Positions 1 through 7,733 of a DNA stretch of 64,000 nt are shown here, piece after piece. Source of the stretch: Massilia sp. Mn16-1_5 (GTDB lineage: Bacteria; Pseudomonadota; Gammaproteobacteria; Burkholderiales; Burkholderiaceae_D); the NCBI RefSeq assembly GCF_004798585.1, contig NZ_PPXQ01000002.1, positions 124,001 to 188,000 on the forward strand. The letters run 5' to 3'. The position numbers were made by a program, and so were the translations under genes. How positions within the stretch are numbered: position 1 is the stretch's first letter; the number at the start of each line of letters is the position of its first letter. The notes below the pieces were generated by a model. The model was given only the letters and a program-made list of their open reading frames with translations, did no database searches and was not told where the DNA came from.

Positions 1-182
1 TGGCGCGCCTGCTCGAGCTCCTTGTTCTATACTTCCTCGTCGGCCTCGTCGGCTACCTGCTCGAATCCCGCATCGGCAACGTGTTTGCCCAGGGCTGGGA
101 GTTCTATGCGGTGACCGGCTGCCTGTTCCTCGTGCTGGCGTTTCCGGGATTTGTCTTTACCTATCTGCGTAAGCGCCGCTGA
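1..182 (+). CDS. DUF2818-like small membrane protein (3' end only)
   Basis: The gene enters from the left edge and is read from base 3; 59 codons and a TGA stop are visible. The product has two hydrophobic stretches (around LVLYFLVGLVGYLL and FYAVTGCLFLVLAFPGFVF) and ends in the basic tail YLRKRR, as expected of a two- to three-pass inner-membrane protein with a cytoplasmic C-terminus. Size, sequence style and position directly before a Nudix hydrolase fit DUF2818, which in Burkholderiales commonly follows the nuo (complex I) operon. The nuo genes lie outside the window, so that link is inference. No function is established for the family. Confidence 0.6.
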   Translation, partial: ARLLELLVLYFLVGLVGYLLESRIGNVFAQGWEFYAVTGCLFLVLAFPGFVFTYLRKRR

Positions 183-213
183 TTCTCCGATCAACGCTCT
201 ACACAGGGGTCCA

Positions 214-774
214 ATGGATTCGCAACACCTGAAGGAAGTTCGCCTCGACGGCGAAGTGGCTTACGACGGGCATTTCCTCAAAGTCTCGCGCGACCGCATC
301 CAACTGCCGGACGGCAAAGTCACTCACCGCGAATACATCCGCCATCCGGGCGCGGTAACGATCCTGCCGCTGCTCGACGACGGCCGCGTGCTGCTCGAGC
401 GCCAGTTCCGCTACCCGAACGACCGCGTCTTCATCGAATTCCCGGCCGGTAAAATCGACCCGGGCGAGGACCACCTGGCCTGCGCCAAGCGCGAGCTGGA
501 AGAAGAAACCGGCTACACCGCCACCGACTGGCGTTTCGTCTGCACCATCCACAATGCGATCGCCTATTCCGACGAGCACTTGGAACTGTTCCTGGCGCGC
601 GGGCTGACTGCGGGCGAGGCCAGGCTGGACGAAGGCGAGTTCCTGGAAATCTTCACGACCACGGTGCCGGAACTGATGGCGATGGTGAAGTCGGGCGAAA
701 TCACCGACGTGAAGACCATCATCGGCGCCTTCTGGCTGGAAAAGATCGTCAACGGGACCTGGTCGCCGGCCTGA
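214..774 (+). CDS. nudF: Nudix hydrolase, ADP-ribose/ADP-sugar pyrophosphatase type
   Basis: The 186-residue cytosolic protein should cleave ADP-ribose or a similar nucleoside diphosphate sugar to AMP and sugar phosphate, using Mg2+. A complete Nudix box is visible at about residues 80-102: GKIDPGE, then RELEEETGY, matching GX5EX7REUXEEXGU. The upstream EFPAG and downstream NAIAYSDEHLELFLA segments match the ADP-ribose pyrophosphatase subfamily. The frame is open to base 151, but the ATG at 214 follows an AGGGGT ribosome site and gives the usual family length. It lies just after the DUF2818 gene and 4 bp before the next gene, so it is probably in an operon. The exact substrate cannot be read from sequence. 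Confidence 0.87.
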   Translation: MDSQHLKEVRLDGEVAYDGHFLKVSRDRIQLPDGKVTHREYIRHPGAVTILPLLDDGRVLLERQFRYPNDRVFIEFPAGKIDPGEDHLACAKRELEEETGYTATDWRFVCTIHNAIAYSDEHLELFLARGLTAGEARLDEGEFLEIFTTTVPELMAMVKSGEITDVKTIIGAFWLEKIVNGTWSPA

Positions 775-778
775 CGTC

Positions 779-1471
779 ATGAAGTGGTTGCTCGTGCTCG
801 CCCTGCTGTGCGCCCTCGCGCCGGCGAGCGCGCGCACCGCATTCCAGGCGCGCTGCGAGGACACGATCGGACAAAGTGTCTCGGTCATGAGCTCGAAGCA
901 GAACGGCTACCGCATCGACCACAGTTATTCGTTCCACGGCCTGTCCGCCATGAAGGGCGACCGCGCGCCGGGCAGCTATGTACTGGGACTGACGCGTACG
1001 GCCTCGCAGGTCGGCATCAAGGTCGAGGGCCGCATGCTGAGCGATCCGGCCAGCGGCTACGAATGCGTGGCGCCGCGCCTCGAGATCAATCTGTATTACC
1101 TGCCCATCGTCGTCTACGTCGGACGCGAATTCCCGCCGCATACCTGCTCCTACCGCGAGATCCTGGCCCACGAACTGCGCCACCGCGACATCTATCTCAA
1201 TTACCTGCCACAGGCCGAGAAGGTCATCAGCGCTGCCCTGGCGCGCCGCTTCGAGGGCAAGCCGCTGTACGCGCCGCGCGGCCAGGCGCGCAGCCTCTTG
1301 CAGCGCGAGATCGACAGCGGCTGGATGCCCTTCATTAAAAACGAGATGGCGAAAGTCGAACGTTTACAGGCCGCAATCGATACCCCGCAAGAATACGCCC
1401 GTCTCGGCAAAGTTTGCGCAGGTGAGGTACAGTCTCTTATCAGACCGGCAAAGAGTAAACGAAGCACATGA
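779..1471 (+). CDS. Exported protein with HExxH motif, possible metalloprotease-like
   Basis: I do not recognise a named family. The 230-residue product starts with a clear signal peptide (MKWLLVLALLCALAPASA), so it is probably periplasmic. A HELRH motif (residues 131-135) followed by RDIYLNYL has the HExxH zinc-binding pattern of many metallopeptidases. The third zinc ligand is not obvious; D137 lies close by. Cysteines at about 26, 96, 123 and near the C-terminus could form disulphides. The stop codon overlaps the ispD start (ATGA), so translation is probably coupled to ispD. Either a small metalloprotease or a structural relative that kept the motif is possible; I favour neither strongly. 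Confidence 0.72.
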   Translation: MKWLLVLALLCALAPASARTAFQARCEDTIGQSVSVMSSKQNGYRIDHSYSFHGLSAMKGDRAPGSYVLGLTRTASQVGIKVEGRMLSDPASGYECVAPRLEINLYYLPIVVYVGREFPPHTCSYREILAHELRHRDIYLNYLPQAEKVISAALARRFEGKPLYAPRGQARSLLQREIDSGWMPFIKNEMAKVERLQAAIDTPQEYARLGKVCAGEVQSLIRPAKSKRST

Positions 1472-2172
1472 ATTCACAGGCACCACGTTATTTCGCGCTC
1501 ATCCCCGCCGCCGGCGTCGGGGCGCGCATGGCCGCGAGCGGTCCCAAGCAATACCTGAAAATCGGCGGCAAGCCGATGCTGCGTCATGCCATCGACGCCT
1601 TCCTGTTCAGCGAACTGATCGCGCATACCTATGTCGTGGTCAGCCCGGACGATCCGATCATCGACAGCGTCGTACCGAGCCACGGCGTGACCGTGCTGCG
1701 CTGCGGCGGGGCGACCCGCATGGAGTCGGTGCAGAACGGCCTCGCGGCCCTGAGCCCGACGCTGCGCGAGAACGACTGGGTGCTGGTGCACGACGCGGCC
1801 CGCCCCGGCCTCGACGACGCGCTGATCGAAAAACTGATTACCCAGACCGGCGAACATCCGGTCGGCGGCCTGCTGGCCCTGCCGGTGGTCGACACCGTCA
1901 AGCGCAGCATCGCCGGCGACCTCGGCACCGTCTCGCGCGAAGGTTTGTGGCTGGCGCAGACGCCGCAGATGTTCCGGTATAAACTGCTGCGCGACGCACT
2001 GGCGGCTGCGCGCGACCCGAACCAGATCACCGACGATGCCTCCGCCGTCGAAGCGCTCGGCCTGTCGCCGAAACTGGTCGAGGGCCATCCGCGTAACATG
2101 AAGGTGACGCTGCCGTCCGACGTGCGCATCGCCGAGATGTACCTGGCCACGACCCAACCTGAATTACTGTAA
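1468..2172 (+). CDS. ispD: 2-C-methyl-D-erythritol 4-phosphate cytidylyltransferase
   Basis: IspD transfers CMP from CTP to 2-C-methyl-D-erythritol 4-phosphate, the third step of the MEP isoprenoid pathway, in the cytosol. The 234-residue length is standard. The N-terminal nucleotide-binding segment [11 protein letters not shown]...GPKQYL with its conserved Arg and Lys is present, as are VHDAARP and the C-terminal NMKVTLPSD signature. The start overlaps the stop of the preceding gene by 4 bp, and ispF begins 7 bp after its stop. This is the usual proteobacterial ispD-ispF pair. Nothing suggests loss of activity. Confidence 0.97.
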   Translation: MNSQAPRYFALIPAAGVGARMAASGPKQYLKIGGKPMLRHAIDAFLFSELIAHTYVVVSPDDPIIDSVVPSHGVTVLRCGGATRMESVQNGLAALSPTLRENDWVLVHDAARPGLDDALIEKLITQTGEHPVGGLLALPVVDTVKRSIAGDLGTVSREGLWLAQTPQMFRYKLLRDALAAARDPNQITDDASAVEALGLSPKLVEGHPRNMKVTLPSDVRIAEMYLATTQPELL

Positions 2173-2179
2173 GCACACC

Positions 2180-2692
2180 ATGGCACTCGCATCCTACAAC
2201 CCGACCCCACCGTTTCGCATCGGCACCGGCTATGACTGCCACCGCCTGGTCGAAGGGCGCAAGCTGATCGTCGGCGGCGTGACCATCCCGCATCGCCTCG
2301 GCCTGTTCGGCCATTCGGACGCCGACGTGCTGCTGCACGCGATCATCGACGCCTTGCTGGGCGCGGCCGCGCTGGGCGACATCGGCAAGCATTTCCCGGA
2401 CACCGACCCGATGTTCGCCGGCGCCGACTCGCGCGTCCTGCTGCGCGAAGCCGCCACCCGCGTCGTCGCCACCGGCTACACGATCGGCAATGTCGACGCC
2501 ACCATCATCGCCCAGCAACCGAAGATGGCGCCGCACATCCCGCACATGGTCTCGCGCATCGCCGAAGACCTGGGCGTGTCGCCGCAGCAGGTGAACATCA
2601 AGGCCAAGACCAATGAGAAGCTCGGCTACCTGGGCCGGGAAGAGGGCATGGCGGCGGAAGCGATTGCTATGCTGATTCGCGCCGGCAGCTAA
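2180..2692 (+). CDS. ispF: 2-C-methyl-D-erythritol 2,4-cyclodiphosphate synthase
   Basis: IspF cyclises 4-diphosphocytidyl-2-C-methyl-D-erythritol 2-phosphate to the 2,4-cyclodiphosphate with release of CMP; it works as a Zn-dependent homotrimer. The 170-residue product has the metal-binding GYDCHRL (Asp19, His21), the [12 protein letters not shown] motif with the third metal ligand, [11 protein letters not shown], and the C-terminal [16 protein letters not shown] signature. An 8-10 residue N-terminal extension precedes the core. It is the last gene of the ispD-ispF run; the guanidine riboswitch of the next gene starts 16 bp downstream, so transcription of gdx is probably separate or an attenuated read-through. 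Confidence 0.97.
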   Translation: MALASYNPTPPFRIGTGYDCHRLVEGRKLIVGGVTIPHRLGLFGHSDADVLLHAIIDALLGAAALGDIGKHFPDTDPMFAGADSRVLLREAATRVVATGYTIGNVDATIIAQQPKMAPHIPHMVSRIAEDLGVSPQQVNIKAKTNEKLGYLGREEGMAAEAIAMLIRAGS

Positions 2693-2707
2693 GACTTCGT
2701 CGTAACA

Positions 2708-2755
2708 GGGAGGACGACCTCCCCCCAGTCCGGGAACCAATGTCGGGACGGCCCG
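2708..2755 (+). promoter_or_regulatory. Guanidine-II (mini-ykkC) riboswitch
   Basis: Two short GC-rich hairpins carry ACGR tetraloops, the hallmark of the guanidine-II class. Hairpin 1 (2708-2723) has a 6-bp stem GGGAGG/CCTCCC with loop ACGA. Hairpin 2 (2744-2755) has a 4-bp stem CGGG/CCCG with loop ACGG. A 20-nt linker separates them, and the ribosome site AAGGAG (2764-2769) follows. The downstream gene is a Gdx/SugE exporter, the classic target. The CTCC in and after hairpin 1 could pair with the ribosome site when ligand is absent, which would make this a translational ON switch; that mechanism is inference. Confidence 0.9.
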
Positions 2756-2776
2756 CCTTTTTCAAGGAGCGCCGTC

Positions 2777-3094
2777 ATGGCCTGGATCATGTTGCTTGTC
2801 GCAGGAATTTTCGAAGTCGTATGGGCCTATTCGATGAAGCAGTCGGAGGGGTTCACACGGCTGTGGCCGTCCATCGTCACCCTGGTCATGATGACAGCGA
2901 GCTTCTTCTTGCTGTCTTTCGCCATGCGCAGCATCCCTCTTGGGACGGCCTATACGGTATGGACCGGCATCGGCGCGGTCGGCGCCTTCATCGTCGGGAT
3001 CGTCCTGCTGGGCGAGCAGATCAATCCGACGCGCATCCTGGCCGCCGTGCTGATCGTCTGCGGCCTGGTGCTGATGAAGCTGTCGTCGCAGTAG
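2777..3094 (+). CDS. sugE: Guanidinium exporter (SMR family)
   Basis: The 105-residue inner-membrane protein of the small multidrug resistance family has four transmembrane helices. It should work as an antiparallel dimer exchanging guanidinium for protons. The conserved helix-1 glutamate is present in AGIFEVVWAYSMK (Glu13), and helices 3-4 carry PLGTAYTVWTGIGAVG and the C-terminal LIVCGLVLMKL. The helix-1 and WTGIG segments are those of the Gdx/SugE subgroup rather than EmrE. The start follows AAGGAG with 7-bp spacing. The riboswitch directly upstream independently supports guanidinium as the physiological substrate, so the modern name Gdx also applies. Confidence 0.95.
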   Translation: MAWIMLLVAGIFEVVWAYSMKQSEGFTRLWPSIVTLVMMTASFFLLSFAMRSIPLGTAYTVWTGIGAVGAFIVGIVLLGEQINPTRILAAVLIVCGLVLMKLSSQ

Positions 3095-3124
3095 CGTCCC
3101 TTGTGCCGGCCAGCTGAACCCGGT

Positions 3125-3355
3125 TCAATGAAAAATCCGCGCCGCTGCGAAAGCCAGTCCGGCAACGGCCGTCGCCGTGCCGAGGAACCACTTGATCAGG
3201 GTGGTTTCCAGCTGGGCGACGTCGGCCTTCGTGGCCGTGTTCTGCGCCAGGCCGTCGGCGACGGTTTCGATTTTTGCCAGGCGCACATCGACGGAGCGCA
3301 TCTCTCGCCGGCACTCGTCGCCGAAACTTTCGAGCCGCGCGATTCTCGGTTCCAT
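3125..3355 (-). CDS. Small coiled-coil protein with C-terminal membrane anchor
   Basis: I do not recognise the family. The 76-residue product has an N-terminal charged heptad-like region (MEPRIARLESFGDECRREM, continuing to about residue 50) that should form a coiled coil, then one transmembrane helix (about residues 55-73, WFLGTATAVAGLAFAAARI). The frame is open further upstream, but the ATG at 3355 has a GGAG site 8 bp before it, and the upstream residues look like non-coding translation. The architecture resembles small phage or membrane-tethered haemolysin XhlA-like proteins, but similarity is architectural only. It converges on sugE with a 30-bp gap. Confidence 0.6.
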   Translation of the reverse strand: MEPRIARLESFGDECRREMRSVDVRLAKIETVADGLAQNTATKADVAQLETTLIKWFLGTATAVAGLAFAAARIFH

Positions 3356-3741
3356 GTCGTCTTCTCCGCGTGGTGAAACTACACCGCTGAAAGGGCGGGG
3401 CGGCGCAGTGCCCGGCCCGACCGTTGAATTGCGTGCCTGAGACCGTCTTGCCGCGGCCGCGTTCGTGGTGTGCTCATGCATTGTGTGGCATTCTTTCGTG
3501 GCTGGTTCCGGATAGGTCAATCGTGCGGCGCCCCGACCAGCAGGGCTGCACGGCCTGTACATCTTCTTCGACCACGAGGATTCCGTTCCGATCCCCGCCA
3601 CACTTTGTTCGACATCATCAGTTCCATATCTTCACGCGCTTCCGGCAAGGATCGAGGGCTGCCAGCAAGGCCTGCGGTTCGTTGTTAAACTCTCATTCCA
3701 GTTCCGCATGCGTGCGCACGCGGCAAACAACAATAACGGGG

Positions 3742-4992
3742 ATGACGATGAGTACCCATACCGAGATGTCGACACGCGCCGCCTGGCTTCTGATCCTTGC
3801 CGCCAGCGCGATCCTGATGATCACGATGGGCGCGCGCCTGACCACCGGCCTGTTCCTGTCGCCGCTGAACACCTCCACCGGCCTGGGTGTGGCGACGATC
3901 AGCTTCGCGCTGGCCGTGGGCCAGTTCATGTGGGGCGCTTCGCAGCCGGTCTTCGGCGCCATTGCCGACAAGTACGGCCCGGCCCGTGTGATCGTGCTCG
4001 GCGCGCTGCTGCTGGCCGGCGGCCTGGCCGCCACGCCCTTCGTCAGTTCGGAATGGGGCCTGCTGCTGACCATGGGTGTGCTCTCGGCGGCGGGGGCCGG
4101 CGCCGGCAGCTTCTCGATCCTGATCGGCGCCACCGCCCAGCGCCTGCCGGCCGCGCGCCGTCCCTTCGCTTCCGGCTTCATCAATGCCGGCGGCTCCTTC
4201 GGCCAGTTCGTGTTTTCTCCGCTGATGCAGGTCCTGATCGCCGGCCCCGGCTGGATCATCGCCATGCTGACCATGGCGGCCACCACCTTGCTCACCATTC
4301 CGCTGGCCTGGCTGATGCGCGGCCGCAAAGCCGCGCAGCCGACGGTGGCCGCGGCCGGGGCGGCGCCGGTGATCGGCATCAGCCTGACCCAGCAGCTGCG
4401 CGAAGCCATGCGCGACCGCAGCTACCTGTGCCTGCATGCCGGCTTTTTCACCTGCGGTTTCCATATCGCCTTTCTCGTGACCCACTTGCCGGGTGAAGTT
4501 GCCCTGTGCGGCCTGCCGGTCGCCGTGGCGGGTACGGCGCTCGGCCTGATCGGCCTGTTCAACATCGCCGGCAGCCTCAGTGCCGGCGCACTGTCGACAC
4601 GCTATCGGATGAAAAACCTGCTGGCCCTGATGTACTTCAGCCGTGCGGCGATCATCGTCGTCTATTTGCTGGCGCCAAAGACCGCACTGACCTTCTACAT
4701 CCTTGCCGCCGCGCTCGGCTTCACCTGGCTGGCGACGGTGCCGCCCACCGCCGGCCTGGTCGGCAAACTCTTCGGCACGCGCTACCTGGCGACCCTGTTC
4801 GGCCTGACCCTGCTGTCGCACCAGATCGGCGGCTTCTTCGGCGCCTGGCTCGGCGGCCTGGCCTTTGTCCGCTTCGGCGACTACAGCTGGATGTGGTACG
4901 CCGACATCGCGCTGGCACTGGCGGCGGCCCTGGTCAACCTGCCGATCCGCGAAGCGCCCGTGGCGCGCGGCGCCGCACTGGCCAAGGCGTAG
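3742..4992 (+). CDS. MFS transporter, OFA/monocarboxylate-like
   Basis: The product of about 416 residues has twelve predicted transmembrane helices of the major facilitator superfamily. The loop 2-3 motif appears as GAIADKYGPARVIVLG, matching the family G-x-x-x-D-(R/K)-x-G signature. N-terminal TTGLFLSPLNTSTGLG and QFMWGASQP resemble the oxalate/formate antiporter and monocarboxylate-type MFS group, so an organic acid or similar anion is a guess for substrate. The frame is open to 3424, but hydrophobic sequence begins only after the ATG pair at 3742/3748; a GGGG lies just before, and either ATG could be used. Bases 3356-3741 upstream hold no convincing gene; I see no clear promoter there. 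Confidence 0.82.
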   Translation: MTMSTHTEMSTRAAWLLILAASAILMITMGARLTTGLFLSPLNTSTGLGVATISFALAVGQFMWGASQPVFGAIADKYGPARVIVLGALLLAGGLAATPFVSSEWGLLLTMGVLSAAGAGAGSFSILIGATAQRLPAARRPFASGFINAGGSFGQFVFSPLMQVLIAGPGWIIAMLTMAATTLLTIPLAWLMRGRKAAQPTVAAAGAAPVIGISLTQQLREAMRDRSYLCLHAGFFTCGFHIAFLVTHLPGEVALCGLPVAVAGTALGLIGLFNIAGSLSAGALSTRYRMKNLLALMYFSRAAIIVVYLLAPKTALTFYILAAALGFTWLATVPPTAGLVGKLFGTRYLATLFGLTLLSHQIGGFFGAWLGGLAFVRFGDYSWMWYADIALALAAALVNLPIREAPVARGAALAKA

Positions 4993-4994
4993 CG

Positions 4995-5303
4995 GTGGCA
5001 CGCGACAGCTGGGCCTACCGCGAGGTGGCCGTGCATTCGGTGCCGGATCCGCGCACCGGGCGCCTGCGCATCCAGCCGATGCCGGGCCAGGCCTTCGCGC
5101 CCACGACGCGGGTGCAGTGCGCGCGCTCCTTGCGCGACCCGGCCCAATACCCGGCCGGTACCCGCTTCCTGCTCAACGCCAAGCTGACCGACCGCCTCGG
5201 CGGTGAACCCTTCCTGTTCGCCTGGCACGGCGATCCGGTTCAGGTGCTGAGTGCGGCGCAGGCGCGGAAATTTCTTGCGGCATTCCGGCGCGGCCGCATC
5301 TGA
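4995..5303 (+). CDS. Conserved-looking small soluble protein, GTG start
   Basis: Unrecognised 102-residue protein with no signal peptide or membrane segment. The composition is normal for a folded soluble protein (Trp, Tyr and Phe spread along the chain; YPAGTRFLLNAKLTDRLGG in the middle; a basic tail FRRGRI). The GTG at 4995 lies 2 bp after the MFS stop, so it is probably translationally coupled to the transporter gene. Its role is unknown; a partner of the transporter is possible but unsupported beyond position. An alternative is that only part of the frame is translated. I favour a real gene because of the spacing and because the competing frames read like shadows. Confidence 0.6.
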   Translation: MARDSWAYREVAVHSVPDPRTGRLRIQPMPGQAFAPTTRVQCARSLRDPAQYPAGTRFLLNAKLTDRLGGEPFLFAWHGDPVQVLSAAQARKFLAAFRRGRI

Positions 5304-5376
5304 AGGAGGCGCGCGCACGCGCTTGCGGGAAAGTGGTTACCATCAAGATTTTGCAGACAATGAAAGAGGGGATCGC

Positions 5377-5931
5377 ATGGCATCGAAGAAAATCGCAATC
5401 GTCGTTGGCAGCCTGCGCAAGGATTCGTACAGCGGCAAGCTGGCAAAGGTGATGAGCCAGCTGGCAGAAGGCAAGCTCGACATGGAAGTCGTCGAGATCC
5501 GCGACCTGCCGATGTATGACCAGGACATCGACACCGAGACACCGCCGCCGGCCTACACGGCCTTCCGCGAGCGCATCCGCGCGGCGGACGGCATCCTGTT
5601 CATCACGCCCGAATACAACCGCTCGGTGCCGGGCGCGCTGAAGAACGCGATCGACGTCGGCTCGCGTCCCTACGGCAAGGCCGCCTGGAGCGGCAAGCCC
5701 TGCGCCATCGTCAGCCAGTCGCCGGGCGCGCTGGGCGGCTTCGGTGCCAACCACCACCTGCGCCAGACGCTGCCTTTCCTGAACATGCCGGCCATGCCGG
5801 CGCCGGAAGCCTATCTCGGCGGCATCGCCGACAAGTTCGACGGCGACCATCTGAAGGACGAGTCGCTGCGCGGCTTCCTGCAGACCTTCGTCGACAGCTT
5901 CGCCGCCTGGGTCGAGCGCCACGCCGGCTGA
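5377..5931 (+). CDS. NAD(P)H-dependent FMN reductase / quinone reductase
   Basis: The 184-residue flavodoxin-fold protein belongs to the NADPH-dependent FMN reductase family that includes ChrR and YieF. These proteins reduce quinones, chromate or free flavin using NAD(P)H. The N-terminal phosphate-binding loop IVVGSLRKDSYSGKLA and the motif FITPEYNRSVPGALKNAIDVGS are diagnostic and bind FMN. The ATG at 5377 is preceded by GAGGGG; the upstream part of the open frame lacks protein-like character. It stands as a single gene ending in a strong intrinsic terminator at 5958. Role in oxidative or metal stress is inferred from the family. Confidence 0.9.
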   Translation: MASKKIAIVVGSLRKDSYSGKLAKVMSQLAEGKLDMEVVEIRDLPMYDQDIDTETPPPAYTAFRERIRAADGILFITPEYNRSVPGALKNAIDVGSRPYGKAAWSGKPCAIVSQSPGALGGFGANHHLRQTLPFLNMPAMPAPEAYLGGIADKFDGDHLKDESLRGFLQTFVDSFAAWVERHAG

Positions 5932-5957
5932 GTCCCGGACGCCTGGGCATGGCCTGC

Positions 5958-6005
5958 AACGGCCCCGCATCCGCACTGCGCGGAGGCGGGGCCGTTCTCT
6001 TTTCC
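5958..6005 (+). terminator. Rho-independent terminator after FMN reductase
   Basis: A perfect 11-bp stem, AACGGCCCCGC (5958-5968) with GCGGGGCCGTT (5986-5996), encloses a 17-nt loop and is followed by CTCTTTT. It closes the FMN reductase unit 27 bp after its stop codon. Confidence 0.9.
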
Positions 6006-6030
6006 GCAGGCTTTTCGTGTTTGCACACCT

Positions 6031-6044
6031 TTGATCCAGCGCAA
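6031..6044. promoter_or_regulatory. FNR/ANR-like box upstream of phasin gene
   Basis: TTGATCCAGCGCAA resembles the FNR-family site TTGAT-N4-ATCAA: the left half is exact and the right half (CGCAA) matches three of five bases. It lies 125 bp upstream of the phasin start and just after the terminator of the previous gene. A TATAAA that could be a -10 lies at about 6139. Oxygen-responsive control of the phasin is inference from this one site. Confidence 0.4.
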
Positions 6045-6169
6045 ACCCGGGACATGGTGCTGCCCTAGCCTTGAGGCTTCGCGCGGAAGACGCCCTCCTG
6101 TGCCGGGCGGGCGCCGCCGGCGAAACATGGACTACTCCTATAAACACTTACCCATGAATGAGGCAACGC

Positions 6170-6748
6170 ATGTATCCATTTTCCCAATCGGTGACCCCGG
6201 CGGTGCGTACCCACCTGGACGCGCAGACCGCCTTCATGAACGACATGTCGAAATCGCTGTTCCAGTCCTTTCAGCAGATGTGCAACCTGAACATCCAGCT
6301 GGTGCAAACGATGCTCGAGGAAACGGCGCTGGCAAGCCAGCAGATCCTGACCGCCGACCGCCAGACCGAAGTGCTGAGCGCAGCCGCGTCGCGTGCCCAG
6401 CCCACCACCGAGAAGCTGCGCGCTTACCAGCAACACATCTCGCGCCTGGCGGCCGACGCCCAGGTGGAACTGGCGCGCGTGACTGAAGAGCACGTGCAGA
6501 ACACGACCCGCACCGCGCGCCAGCTGGCCGACGAGGTGGCGCGTACTGCAACCGAGGAAACCCAGCGCGGCCTGCGCCAGGGCCAGGATAACCTGCAGCG
6601 CTTCGTCGATCCGTTTGCGGCCGGTAATGGCCAGGACCGCGCCCAGGGCAGCGCCGGCACGCAAGGCGCGAGTGCAGGGCAGGCCGGCAACTTCCAGCGT
6701 CCGGACGGCAGCCCGGGCGCCTCTCAGGCCAGCAAGACCGCGCACTGA
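6170..6748 (+). CDS. Phasin family protein
   Basis: Phasins coat polyhydroxyalkanoate granules and control their number and size. The 192-residue product has no signal or membrane helix. Its first ~130 residues are a long amphipathic helix region rich in Gln, Ala, Thr and Leu (FMNDMSKSLFQSFQQMCNLN, then AQPTTEKLRAYQQHISRLAA), typical of the phasin_2 fold. The last ~50 residues are Gly/Gln/Ser-rich and probably disordered. Of three ATGs, the one at 6170 has a GAGG site 6 bp upstream, so I chose it. No pha biosynthesis genes occur in the window; the call rests on the helix pattern and length, and other granule-associated helical proteins are possible. Confidence 0.8.
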   Translation: MYPFSQSVTPAVRTHLDAQTAFMNDMSKSLFQSFQQMCNLNIQLVQTMLEETALASQQILTADRQTEVLSAAASRAQPTTEKLRAYQQHISRLAADAQVELARVTEEHVQNTTRTARQLADEVARTATEETQRGLRQGQDNLQRFVDPFAAGNGQDRAQGSAGTQGASAGQAGNFQRPDGSPGASQASKTAH

Positions 6749-6772
6749 GAGACGAGCCCGGCCCGGCCGGGT

Positions 6773-7726
6773 TCAGCCGCCGTTCTCGTCCTGGCGCTCG
6801 CGGTCGAGCCGCGCCTTCATGGCAGCCACGTCGGCCATGAACTCGTCGACGCTGCTGTCCGGCGTGGCCCGCATCTCGGGCGGCAGCAGCACCGACATAT
6901 AGAGTTCGTCGGCCAGGCGGCCGTTGCGCTGCTCGTTGCTGATCAAAACCAGGCCCGAACCGAGCAGGGCCAGGGCCGCGCAGACGATTGCGTGGCGCCG
7001 GCGCGGCTCCGGTTTCACCGTCGTCAGGTGGAAATAGACCATGCCGGCCACCAGCGCGATCGCCACGTGCGAGCCATAGCGGGTGAAGACCTCGATCGAC
7101 CAGGCATAGCCGATGGAGCTCGAGACCAGGCGGAACAGCATCAGGGCGGCAACGCCGCTGCCGAAGATGAACAGGTGGCGCCCGAGCCGCGCATGGCGGC
7201 CGAACAGGCGGTTGCCGAGGGCCCACAGGCCGCTCCAGACCAGGCCGGCGCCCAGGCCGTAGGCCAGCGCCAGCAGGTAACGGAACGGCCGGTAAGCCTG
7301 GGTATCGGCCAGCCACATCGTGAATAGCGCGACCAGGGCGATCAGCACGGTGCCGGCCAGGCCGGGCAGGGCGCCTTCCCAGCCGTGCATGGTGCGGTCA
7401 CGTACTTCGGGCGGCACCGGGAAGTCGGCGGCGCGGATGCGCAGGGTCGTGTGGCCGAGCCGGGCAACCGTGTTGCCGGTCAAGACCAGGCGTTCGCTGC
7501 GCTTGCCCGCGTGGACCACGCCGTTGCGCGTGCCGAGGTCGCGCAGCACAAGGCTGCCGTCCTCGCCCGCTTCGACCAGCGCGTGGTGCGCGGCCGCATA
7601 GGCGTCGTCGAGGATGTAGTCGTTGTCGTAGCCGCGGCCGATGCGGATCGGCAGGCTGTCCACCCGATGCCGGTGCAGCACGTCACCGTTGCGCGCGAGG
7701 GTTTCGATGAACCATGGCCCTTTCAT
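6773..7726 (-). CDS. FHA-domain protein with C-terminal transmembrane helices
   Basis: The 317-residue protein begins with a forkhead-associated domain (about residues 15-100). RIGRGYDNDYILDDAYAAAHHALVE and LRDLGTRNGVV match the GR-x-x-x-ND and SxxH...NG(T/V) FHA core, a phosphothreonine-binding fold. About five transmembrane helices follow, then a short charged C-terminus. The start at 7726 is the ATG that begins the FHA domain; earlier codons look non-coding. It begins 7 bp after the stop of the serine protease gene, so the pair is an operon. A membrane-anchored FHA next to an exported protease suggests a signalling or envelope quality-control unit; this is inference. Confidence 0.83.
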   Translation of the reverse strand: MKGPWFIETLARNGDVLHRHRVDSLPIRIGRGYDNDYILDDAYAAAHHALVEAGEDGSLVLRDLGTRNGVVHAGKRSERLVLTGNTVARLGHTTLRIRAADFPVPPEVRDRTMHGWEGALPGLAGTVLIALVALFTMWLADTQAYRPFRYLLALAYGLGAGLVWSGLWALGNRLFGRHARLGRHLFIFGSGVAALMLFRLVSSSIGYAWSIEVFTRYGSHVAIALVAGMVYFHLTTVKPEPRRRHAIVCAALALLGSGLVLISNEQRNGRLADELYMSVLLPPEMRATPDSSVDEFMADVAAMKARLDRERQDENGG

Positions 7727-7733
7727 AGGCACT

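Noticed and set aside
3356..3741. Short open frames in the 386-bp gap before the MFS gene
   Set aside because: No ribosome sites or protein-like sequence; the long frame is just an upstream extension of the transporter frame.
6749..6772. GC-rich inverted repeat between the convergent phasin and FHA genes as a terminator
   Set aside because: The stem CCCGG/CCGGG is short and no T-run follows on either strand.
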